DNA from: Dielma sp000508965
GTDB lineage: Bacteria > Bacillota_I > Bacilli_A > Erysipelotrichales > Erysipelotrichaceae
Length of the DNA stretch: 64,000 nt
Reading direction: 5' to 3'
Assembly (NCBI GenBank): GCA_000508965.1
Contig: BAHV02000001.1
Span: 308,008-372,007, forward strand
Each line of letters starts with the position of its first letter. Position 1 is the first letter of the stretch. The notes under the pieces are model-generated. The model ran no database searches. It had not been told where the DNA came from and saw only the letters and a list, made by a program, of their open reading frames with translations. This document shows positions 33,701-37,004 of this stretch, piece by piece. The translations under genes were made by a program, and so were the position numbers.

Positions 33701-35505
33701 GAAGCAGTTTCACTTTCGGAAACAAGATTTTCTAAGCCGTTAGGATTCAGATCGATGTACCATTTAACGGATGATCGGTCAGCATTAACCGGTGTTGTTG
33801 TAACACTTAACCGCTTTGTAGAACCGACCATTAAATTATCAGGCGAATTAATTCTCAATGAGGTGATGGCATCCTTTTCAAGGATTCGTACTTTAATGCT
33901 TTTTGTAATTTCGCCATACGAGGCAATCAGATCAACCTCAGTTCCCGCAGAAGCGCTGCCAGCAGAAACTAATCCATCAGCATCGACAATCACGCCGCTG
34001 GTATCCGGTGAAACCCGCCATGAAGCAGAAGCCGCACGATCTGAACGATAAGGTTTTAGAACAGCGTGTAGCTGAGCACTGCTGCCCTGATTGATATAGA
34101 CTATCTGCTGATTATTGTCAATTAAAGTCGGATAAATCTCAATTTCAGTAACCGCAGGCACTATAAATGACGGGGAAACACCCTCAGCTCCGTACCAGCT
34201 GTTATATGTATAGCGCTTGCCATCGTCTGCTAATGGGAGAATACTGCTATCCAAAGCAGCAATACCTGCATTCATGAGATTAGCAAAAGCTTCTTTCTTC
34301 ATATCTGCGTCTGATTTGTAATTCATTCTTTTGGAAAAATCAGCTAAATCTTCACCAATAGGATTTAAATCACTATTGATATCAGAATAGTACACATTAT
34401 CAACTTGCAGCTGTAAGTTAGCATTATAGCCAATAATTGATCCCATTTTTGGAGAAGAATCAGAATTGTTTGTAATCACTGAACTCGTATAACAATTAGC
34501 TAAGTAAAATGGATTGGAATAATTATCCTTGATAGCGCCGATTAAACCACCGATTGCTGCACTGTTTGAATTTGTCGATTTTTCGACACTTACAGTTCCT
34601 GTCGCATAATTATTTAAAAAATACATACCGCCGATCTTATTTGTGTCAGTAATTGCTGTGTTTATATTGGCCACAATGCCGCCGCCGAACGACTCATCTT
34701 TTTTGGGATAGGTTAACTGTATCTGATTATTAATTGAAGCACAGTTAATAATGCCGCTAGGTCCGAACTTTCCAAAAATCGCTTCATCATTTAACGGTTC
34801 CCAATCTGAAACGATCCCGCCGGGATTTCTTCCCTGCAGAGTTGAATTTTTAATCGTACAGTTAATAATCCAAGAACTGTTTGACAAGACACAGGTTATT
34901 CCACCGACAGGTGCGATATTTGTAGACGTACTAGTGATGACTGCGTTGTCAACCGTAACATTAATAATTTTAGACTGTAATGTATCTGCGCTCACAATCC
35001 CCAAATTTTTATAGGAACTATTAGAGTTTTGAAATTTCACATTCTTAATAGAAAAATCTTTCAATGTTCCATTTTTGGTAACGCCGAATAAGCCAACATA
35101 ACTATCATAAGGGTAAGAATATAGCATTAGATTCGATATTTCCTTTCCATTGCCATCAAAAATACCCATGAAAGGCTGATATCTATTAACACCAATTGGA
35201 TTCCAAGGAATGAAATCAAGGTCAATATCATTTTCGAGAACAATCGTTTTACCCTCAAAACTAAACCCATTCTGTGTTTGCTCTGCCATCCATGCAAGTT
35301 CTTCACCAGTGTAGATATGATAGGTATTCCCATCATTTTTAGGTGTTGTTGAACTTACTGTTCCGCTCCATTTCTCTTCTATTTCTATTTTTGCTTCAGT
35401 AGCCTTGATCTCTTTGATCTGCTGCTCCGGAAAATATGCGGATAGGCCGATCGCCATGCATCCAGCTATCGCAAATTTAAACGCTTTCATCAAACCCTTT
35501 AACAT
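15766..35505 (-). CDS. Giant (6,579-residue) secreted GLUG/Big_2/DUF5018-like protein with C-terminal dockerin-like motif
   Basis: A single 19.7-kb frame with AGGAG 9 bp before the ATG and an N-terminal signal peptide. Four GLUG-type modules lie at residues about 52-452, 649-1036, 1222-1606 and 1799-2173 (ELAWMAEQ, GKTIVLENDIDL, WNPIG, GLFG), separated by Big_2 domains. Many Big_2 domains follow (signature WSSSDPxIxxV...GxAxIT). Residues about 2850-4360 and 4415-5830 are two colinear super-repeats, each ending in cadherin-like/DUF5018-like beta-sandwiches (DFSKPVTYILFGKNKKSIRY). More such domains follow to about 6550. The last 24 residues have the single calcium-loop motif GDMNDDGTVDQQD of a half dockerin. 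There is no LPXTG motif or C-terminal membrane helix. It is probably an extended surface adhesin or scaffold; the function is unproven. Confidence 0.9.
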   Translation of the reverse strand: MLKGLMKAFKFAIAGCMAIGLSAYFPEQQIKEIKATEAKIEIEEKWSGTVSSTTPKNDGNTYHIYTGEELAWMAEQTQNGFSFEGKTIVLENDIDLDFIPWNPIGVNRYQPFMGIFDGNGKEISNLMLYSYPYDSYVGLFGVTKNGTLKDFSIKNVKFQNSNSSYKNLGIVSADTLQSKIINVTVDNAVITSTSTNIAPVGGITCVLSNSSWIINCTIKNSTLQGRNPGGIVSDWEPLNDEAIFGKFGPSGIINCASINNQIQLTYPKKDESFGGGIVANINTAITDTNKIGGMYFLNNYATGTVSVEKSTNSNSAAIGGLIGAIKDNYSNPFYLANCYTSSVITNNSDSSPKMGSIIGYNANLQLQVDNVYYSDINSDLNPIGEDLADFSKRMNYKSDADMKKEAFANLMNAGIAALDSSILPLADDGKRYTYNSWYGAEGVSPSFIVPAVTEIEIYPTLIDNNQQIVYINQGSSAQLHAVLKPYRSDRAASASWRVSPDTSGVIVDADGLVSAGSASAGTEVDLIASYGEITKSIKVRILEKDAITSLRINSPDNLMVGSTKRLSVTTTPVNADRSSVKWYIDLNPNGLENLVSESETASIDSDTGTIKGLKAGQVTVVAKIEGTSIRDSYTMTIQDTSWDGASSRQPEFYDNAYHITMASELKWLAESTLYNGNNFAGKTILLETDLSMGGDLGYSWEPIGDEDTPFSGTFNGQGYMISDLSTDDRNGPNGLFGKLVNAEISNLVLNKFKTIDGVTERSGALAGCAENTVISNITVLDASIHARGTSGGLLGEAFENVKIDRVSVLNAFIEGKTAGGLLGRGNAYNTSITNSSVTGSIKDYSSNTNVSVSIGGLVGTIIGISRHGLESSASTAFTIQNSYAHTTLSSTYNSSSILPSYTGGLIGSVNSYIIMENNYSSTSITNHLNINAPGGIIGNAESNASYYISIINNSWNEDASFNNTNGEIETVNKKGVGTQKSIVIGQTTLEDMMLRHSEAYMTLDSSKDDSLVNDLNANLPESEITMRSWTNTAGSYPVHTDEESYTVVLKDDYVQMRRNEEYQLEPILVPFISGKELSYEYYVQSGSPTITVNSNGLISVSKEAITHQTAIIEMIAKEKNKEIARDTVYVTVLADEAEITSMSIHDPGIIKTGDQVQFSAEIEPDTVDSSQLYWRLKKVSDIAEISHDGLFIAKRAGTVTVQAILNGVIAERVITVKAGTKWDGITIEEPDSSGNYFYITKPSELAWIAQQTNADRYNGFEGKTILLQNDIDLNNQNWAPIGTGLLIDDTRIIFKGNFDGKGHTIKNLSITEDTGAVQIGLFGIIENSMIQNLMIDTVYINCDTMDGLNGFGAGSLFGWANNSHVANIKVTNAFLDLGTAPAETPMPGGIGGDVNNVEIINCSVVDSVIAGKENSLGGIIGEVRSSSLYFSMQNCHTKNVVIRDGRFTGGLVGYIGQTTESTQQINIQNSYADVTFEFTDKFSMIPTVGAIAGTIAVGKEVHFDNLYGVSKYINSSNRSLIAGDILGKNNISNTTMNNIYYNTETSGLNKAIGSGNTPASTNVSGLKTSVMKDASGSSGSLTVKLNNWVKSTAGSYSTWSVMNNDYPSFGIPEIKSIKVLPEIREVYPGETLRLEKEILPFGAKDVEVKFKSNNSKVTVDNNGLVKVSSDFTATYVAVITMTPVDSKYPSSTSTLIVMPPAAKIESLFINKPDKVEIDHIYTMSAEYLPEDADVSQIRWSLEKGETEAVISEKGILDTGSTAGTVTIRAESKQDSTIYDEISLNIEAEKDFGTVWDGTTEVVNAADNVIHIQNPKQLAYIAQQTKAGKTYEGVTIFLDADLDLGNVNWMPIGNITYPFKGSFEGNNHTVKNLSIKTNTGVDDFGLFGYCQNSVIQNLTVNSVYIKVNKYTASSRIDGYGSIVGFADGIHLENIHVSDIYIDSSLAGMVSLTGGLVGTIRGAEHKIAKIMNCSVNNYYTISYPNSTGGLVGEVELSNIPFEMKNSYSKNVTIVDGTYAAGLIGWLGITDSYSLVENCYTSNLKVINNGNTSGLLYAVLLRNGDKITNNCYGDGSYENKTNSAVDLYGLFASARGATDSCSIIFNNCYYPSEFAEYGSVESVIDYSLINTKGLSDNEFRNNVTQTPNLVNKLNDWVKAQSNSDDYLTWRVNESTPDLGPKSSIVLDQNALILKSNETAVLKAAVVGQNINSIVAWSSSQPSVASIDANGKITAKIPGRAVITATSQDGQTAQASIEVKALTTSVILSIVDSNQTTQLKVGDSLDLQAALQPIEEALTWSSSDPGILSVEMNEENDQLAHITAIKAGTATISAEAAGGAKGSMQFTIGNPVTSVSIEGNVTMDLSHPSQKLKAIVNDDATDPRISWTVKKKTDEIYTETEDAEITQAGQLTVKALGSYRVTAAAVDGTDKKAELNIEVVPAVVDTVKIILPEGQSYLSGQIGSIIDLNAEVTPSLVLPEDAQLHYESSDPDRFEIIEADGQIKVKISEQAKIGDLAQITLTSGIGKDNTVTDTVTVMVAWTKVTGLTIINADTLEAYSEGSPTALGKGSIVKLKAKPTPESATNPSVTWQVENVDESIQTPLAEIDENGYLTLKTPGEIRVSAASLEDGTIVANARISIIEIYPSSISILEGSKEIGVDQNIDYLQLTVNFEPQETTNKNLIFFSSNPSVATVDSTGRITFVKENGKNVLGDTEITITPEVDSSLSEEEQAKPIKITIKVSDQVVYVESIEEIMTSSGIELSNAIIRVGDEISLLASYLPSHASARNFKWEVITQEGEEASAVITDSKLTALKAGSALIRCSIEGKNSEGIIETLSIERAITIQEAVARSINFDVLSLTLMPGVSQNVTASVNPLGKVSQKIKWSSPDSQVVFTDLHGSALTGSIEGPVKVKVNEGAVAGQTVTITAESEALDADGKPLCKELQVFIGSVKATAVTPNRTAISMVAESDGQKLSAIVYGANGLKATNQNVTWKSDHPEIASIDAKGMVMPHRAGTAKITVTSEDGGYSADCIITVSAAGLKELTISETSLTMIKGNEKECTAIVNEGSGVTEFLWESNNPSVAEVKGNGNKAIITAKMPGTASISVTAKGKQAFVVVRVVNDEVLIQSIELSGPNSGEVGQTILVTAAIKGINDQEATNKTLKWSVSDTDAVTVLDETSSIGRFKINKEAGDVTITAEACDGSKASSQLTLKTTGITASGLTLNSSFVKLGSKDTLGIDIIASITPDSVADKSITWTVDKQNIIELTANGSSAHIRPASGVIPNENSYAIITAKTANGKSAQCVVLITEVKLEAIQLGKAEMTIIEGFEDELPVQIKPIETTNTELIWEIDEGNNGNFVEISAESAVFVNAMNGIYRVHAQALPDTVSSKTVILRSRAKANPEIISNLCKIVIEENPLASIQIFGPSEILINQTASYSLLADPFNAALGDIAWEVIEEKNLDGTVYVPDDKDENPELKNHIIQIINDGEIKGIKEGIAVLQVKAGNEISAQITLTVAAASTPPSISDNVDEIRIKELPDNTELQSLEVISGEKKRLGAVFYYQNALIADPSASQIIWSSSDEFEDYLSIDPLTGVITAKAASPQPITITATSSYTKQIPSTIEGEADLTVGVQASIEVMVKEQPGLVKSLSLEPSATSLAFNKKQIMNAYVSYTGNKDDLTIKWESSNPTIVKVTPADDPLQASIETFGKAGTAVIMLTVNGITAFANVTVSAEAKTPVTNITVKDSLGNDLNGIIEMKEGTVLQLAAKADEAASNPNLVFSSSEDSIASVDESGLITALKPGVAMITISPSDTQSRVSKTLVIQVSELPEYKISLNKTEITMEGGSSAELVALLNPALGENASIQYEWYISTPDGQPVLDSPLSIEADPSNHEKAVLTASAVNAESTLQVTLKVTVSETGSDDKILTQSCTVHVLETIAAITDIKWTSDKIINDTLTMYLDESGSEESIGIEISADGEGSAYVNWTTSSPEIISVAGNEAGAIFKAIQTGTALITLTSAKGDFTKILTVNVKKVGIKHLDFSLHASKIEVGTETEGFLTLEADPSEKNDSEKARVQFKSSNPEIASVSVNEQGKILITGLKEGKATIIAMSPTDPDKLVTADITVVKPTPLPYQIDSFVLLDKKGKVISTHTEIDSSGKIIVTVPLLTDKSELIAGFEISYKGSPAEADKAEVLVANEVQVSGITVNDYTSTLTYVVKDKANEENIKDYMVLVIDEAIPAKDAEITDFTFKGIEPCITTINGTNITVKVNEDVELNSLIAEFTASDTLSVMAAEGEQISGVTVNDFSKPVTYILFGKNKKSIRYTVNVEQSPQLASVTLKQGSLSMNGSWDEANQQFVFIIPASETVDTQQPFTMEWTPSELKHSGILTLEKDVKQNVLFTYDEVFTRTVAFVLTESKSQSMTVTPHAISIKPNQEASLQAVIEPSIASQKVKYTLQSGSEELLEFVNYTAGDYIEGEVKVKAKSSAPTGASAVIHAESEDDPSLTDEIKVFIIKNNATSVKILGTSEGNSSDQPEIMKVNQQLKLSAEVYAEDELATNQHVQWISSDEAVALVDSMGSVSAVSTGSAVIQAVSADGNKTASVYLKIEPAELEGITMNKSSLLMVKGTSEPLSVQANAGSELGTVSWQSSNEAIATVDQNGNVHAIKAGKAVITAKASGYETSCTVNVVNGDIKISSIELSTSMTEAEAGQTLLIQADVLPNDAGNKILRWTSSDDSVIHVLNEMGSIGAVEIKAGTNIPVMITAEAMDGSGLSSSIMITPIPSTISAVELSSSFIRLGAKDQEGVVLYGSFKPSTAQGTITWSTDRSDLISLSSSEGKSVIIRPQPGVVPQADSYAVVTASSGDIQAQCVVLLSEIKTESILLEPVAMSLDVDEEQPITVDFSPNSATNTAIEWRVLEGDGTIVMITKKGSGYTASGLKAGAVMMQAVNEEGIMSNPIQITVNEEVLTDIKIIGNTTLVVDDGILGETQLSAVPLPASADLKSLTWSSDDESIASVNDNGLVTAVGPGQAEITAECKGISASVTVSVYALSADKPADIPVQSISIADAVQTLMQGEKAILNVIYNQEGDQPTNKAVVWSSSDPLILSVDESTGLINANAAGEATITVASLEDETITDSVTIQVLAPSSIDTIGWENPIHSMIKGEYGEISAAVTSTGDVSALSAVWSSSNPEIISVTVKNDDPFSASIEAKAKGTAVIYLIAGGKLLAQTITVTETELIPVHTIMIDELGNRDYVELTVGETQTLTIHVNEDAANKDLTITSSDETIAVWNGTEITAIASGIAVITITPDDGSNTVKKIFVKVVPIPESEVTLNKSSLVIAAGTSDTVHAEINPDVFDASIQWSCEDDDVILSNSDTRTVSISTNTTKIKTVVLRVSVTLSDKTIVKECSVTLVPSASGTEQPESIEIYDADDRKVTLLNVDLAEASNVVLKANVLPEGAVQYINWTSSDPTIASVQGSNDPIVSVYKTGTAILTASTLDGSIQKSITVSVTNSHAEKVTIHSIKLKADQNELMIGDTASLTVTIDPNTEIDNVLLTASKEGIISIEKTSSGKYAIHALSEGSVDVTAVSTGDLSKKDTIRIVVSKQPAEPILIKEFTLWDEKGNQVSTKSVIDATGKTIVVTVPLLNDKRSLIAHYTLSAEGSVNINGIEQISGSTVNDYQDTVAYTITDKDGNSTVYTVYVINENIPSENGALTSFILNGSAGDIDEAEKKVIVNLNKNTDLSALSAEFTMTNALQLIGAKGVQVSGETVNDYTKEQLMTVVGKNGVSVTYHVLVDIGPSVKSITLTQNGQRYEGQINQSQNKITFSALAGDADLTKSFTAEVTTSALTAVTYDTEILFSMGQKELNLTDAKGRSYTYTLSFNEIQPETELTLNELKIAGTAGVFDGKIIEVALPYGTDMSKELKVDYTSSETAKLFIGGNEVVNGGTALFTKDKVVELTIKTDEKTNTYTLIVKEQNSEGTALLNTVKISEDINEFEASEHYGSYYLFDVPYETDITKLKLILSAEEGAVIKVNGDTYSEEMQIDCTQDVMITVSKAGKADGSYTVKVRKALTPSAEAAIKTFVLKKENQIISKNVLINKDVILVTVPYGTDLSSVDYDFTSDITGLTLSVKNSNAGNTGHDFSTGPITLIAHADGYADKEYTLIIQAESGSAKITKMKLNGIEAKPNDQNELIFSFGRGIDLSSLIPEFTLSDSNAKVLINNVEYTAGTAIDFTQTVTVVIDLNGIKEVYLVKAMIDYGPQFTGTVTLKQGDITIIGKVNEENGEILFDITGEEIILSEPFTYQFTVDEGVQVTYNGIEIQSGESLTFTNLSEVKQLILKDADNNSNTYKLKLYEDVNLPKFNTFEIVNDNVTGILIDHVSGTITIKVKPGTDISQLKPVFTLNEYAQMAFVGTQTQISGVSSHDFSNGVDYLLMGNGRTKAYHVVVVEDIEGPIIYTFGVQGEDGIIYYGKVDNLNNEIIVRMPNGSSRNNLVIYFSSSDDTSVTTGLNTKVNSGVTLKTFTDSAVNFKVKELSTSLSRTYKVSVKYVKAEGDMNDDGTVDQQDVITLASIVNGK

Positions 35506-35595
35506 AATTCATTGCTCCTTTCTTTTCCCCGCTGTACCCTATTCTGATTTAGTCGCTTTCTTTGCTTCATCATTTATAATCATCCTTTCACTCAC

Positions 35596-35623
35596 AAAAA
35601 AACCTGAACTTCTCAAAGTCCAG
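35596..35623 (-). terminator. Intrinsic terminator between mini-SARP copy 2 and the giant gene
   Basis: On the minus strand CTGGACTT-TGAG-AAGTTCAG (8 bp with one G-U pair) is followed by GTTTTTTTG, a few bases after the regulator stop. The 90 bp left before the giant ATG contain a ribosome site but no clear promoter. It has the same position and logic as the terminator at 8694-8716, though the sequence differs. Confidence 0.7.
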
Positions 35624-35629
35624 TTCATT

Positions 35630-36073
35630 TTATTTATTGAATTGTCTCAGTCTTTGCTGTCTCTCTGCAATTCGTTTTCGTGTTGATTCAGCCCATTCAT
35701 AGCCATACATATAATCATCCTTGTAGGGATACTCTTCAATATTTCCCTTAATAAATTCATAATAATCACAACAAAACCGATCTCGGTTTATCTTTACCAC
35801 ACCATAACCGACATCAAACAAATCTGCTACTTCTTCTGCATTGAAGGCTTCGCGCAGCAACCGCAATGTATATCTGAAAGTACGATTTAAACTCACATCA
35901 TTGATGCGACCTTTCCAGAGTGTGCTCATTATTTCTTTATTGCTTACAAAGTCTCCTTCATTGTCTACTAAATAGGCTAATAATTCTTTTGCTTTAAGGT
36001 TCTTAAACAATAAAGGCTGTCCGTCGATAAAAACAGCGAAACGTCCAAAGGTTTCGATATAGATTGATTTCAT
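35630..36073 (-). CDS. Stand-alone SARP/OmpR-type winged-helix regulator (mini-SARP), copy 2
   Basis: A 147-residue paralogue of the protein at 8717-9154. It has the same winged-helix core (FGRFAVFIDGQPLLFKNLKA, ELLAYLVDNEGDFVSNKEIM, then RTFRYTLRLLREAF) and a conserved tail CDYYEFIKGN...EYPYK.DY...YEWAE.TR. AGGGG stands 6 bp before the ATG. The strongest conservation between the copies lies in the putative DNA-binding helices and in the tail, so both are probably functional. It has no sensor, kinase-receiver or transmembrane part. The likely targets are the palindromes just upstream and the giant gene downstream, inferred from context. Confidence 0.75.
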   Translation of the reverse strand: MKSIYIETFGRFAVFIDGQPLLFKNLKAKELLAYLVDNEGDFVSNKEIMSTLWKGRINDVSLNRTFRYTLRLLREAFNAEEVADLFDVGYGVVKINRDRFCCDYYEFIKGNIEEYPYKDDYMYGYEWAESTRKRIAERQQRLRQFNK

Positions 36074-36093
36074 TTTGCACCCCTTAATGTATC

Positions 36094-36122
36094 TGTCGCA
36101 AAAGGTATACTTTATAAGACGA
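36094..36122. promoter_or_regulatory. Imperfect palindrome A2 upstream of mini-SARP copy 2
   Basis: Counterpart of 9175-9203: begins TGTCGCAAAAGG, is centred on GTATAC and ends TTTATAAGACGA. It overlaps the likely -10 (TATAAA on the minus strand) of the regulator gene. Confidence 0.6.
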
Positions 36123-36174
36123 TCAAAAAACGACTATAAAATGCTTAAATAAATCTATAATTCGCAAAAATATG

Positions 36175-36203
36175 TTTACAAATGACAAAAAACGACCTAT
36201 AAT
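36175..36203 (+). promoter_or_regulatory. Outward consensus promoter, copy 2
   Basis: TTTACA, a 17-bp spacer and TATAAT, with the spacer identical to that of 9256-9284. The motif CAAAAAACGAC directly before the -10 recurs at about 36124-36134, next to TATAAA. The promoter points towards the AbiE remnant, which lies on the other strand, so no sensible gene follows it. Confidence 0.7.
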
Positions 36204-36217
36204 GGGCATAAACGGAC

Positions 36218-36245
36218 TGTCTCATAAAGTATACTTTATAAGACA
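36218..36245. repeat. 28-bp near-perfect palindrome B2
   Basis: The half-site TGTCTCATAAAGTA is followed by its reverse complement with a single mismatched pair. It matches palindrome B1 at 9299-9326 and sits at the same distance after the outward promoter. The stretch 36246-36392 beyond it is A+T-rich with no gene seen. Confidence 0.65.
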
Positions 36246-36392
36246 TTTCTCATTTTGTTCCATTATTTACCAATTTTTTGATGAGAATTTCAAACGAACT
36301 GATACCCTATGAGATATCGCTTTTTAATCGTTTGTATGTAAATATTTTGTGATTTTTTCAATTAGTAACTGCTTACTCTTTTTTCTAAAATA

Positions 36393-36479
36393 TTAGCTGG
36401 CAGCACCTTGAATCTGATTTTCATCATATACATTTTCTACCTTATATTCCTTTAACATTTTTTCTATATTAGAAACCAT
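36393..36479 (-). pseudogene. Remnant of an AbiEii toxin start
   Basis: A 28-codon frame begins MVSNIEKMLKEYKVENVYDE and then stops. It resembles the start of the toxin at 10222 (NEMLKKYNAESIYDKKNAAK). It overlaps the antitoxin remnant by 16 nt, the same coupling as in the intact pair. The catalytic region is missing, so this is the 5' stump of a second AbiE operon. Confidence 0.6.
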
Positions 36480-36694
36480 TTATGTTGGCTTCTCATTAAT
36501 GTACACAGTTTCTTAACATTAGGTGCATGATAATGTTCTGATAGTTCTATAATGAATTCAGTATCCAATTTTCTCAAATCAATATCATCAATTCTAAGAC
36601 TATCATTCAACAGCAAATGTAATTCTTCTGCATTTGAGGCTAATGGTAAAGTATAAAGCATATCACATACTGCTTTTTCAGAATTTAAAGAATA
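36464..36694 (-). pseudogene. Remnant of an AbiEi antitoxin C-terminus
   Basis: In-frame residues after a stop at 36695-36697 read YSLNSEKAVCDMLYTLPLAS and continue to LRIDDIDLRKL, APNVKKLCTLMR. They align with residues about 130-195 of the antitoxin at 9635 (SAEKALCDQLYKLP, LRIDHQEWNKL, CTNVQKLCQLIR). The N-terminal two-thirds, including the DNA-binding part, is not recognisable upstream. The pair points leftwards, towards mini-SARP copy 2. The stretch 36698-36931 is A+T-rich and I see nothing in it. Confidence 0.65.
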
Positions 36695-36931
36695 TTAATG
36701 TATCGTTTTTAATGAAAATTCATAATTCTGATCAATTAATTTTGAAATAATATCGTTAATAAAAGGATCTGATATTATGTTTTAAATATAGTTATCAAGT
36801 TTTATGACATAAGTGAGACAAGAGAAATAATCAGAACAAAATGTGCTTGATTGTACTTGCTCTTATACAAGATAAATGGCGTATCTATTCAATCAAGGAT
36901 AATGAAAATTTCACTGACACAATCACTAATT

Positions 36932-36982
36932 AAAAAAAGACTCTCTCTAATTGTCTGATCATGACAACTAAAGATAGTCTTA
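36932..36982 (-). terminator. Terminator of the purD-purB-fhs operon
   Basis: A long, slightly interrupted stem (AAGACTATCTTTAGTTGTC against GACAATTAGAGAGAGTCTT) with loop ATGATCA, followed on the minus strand by seven T. It lies 25 bp after the fhs stop. Confidence 0.85.
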
Positions 36983-37004
36983 ATTTTTATATCTTTTTTT
37001 TCAA

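Noticed and set aside
15766..35505. Possible gene fission: whether the 19.7-kb frame is really several genes or an assembly artefact
   Set aside because: The frame is continuous, ends in a sensible dockerin-like C-terminus and is colinear with the partial paralogue. A collapse or expansion of repeats cannot be excluded from sequence alone.
15766..35505. Regular repeats as a CRISPR or tandem-repeat array
   Set aside because: The repetition is at protein-domain level (Big_2, GLUG), with diverged DNA and no constant repeat/spacer pattern.
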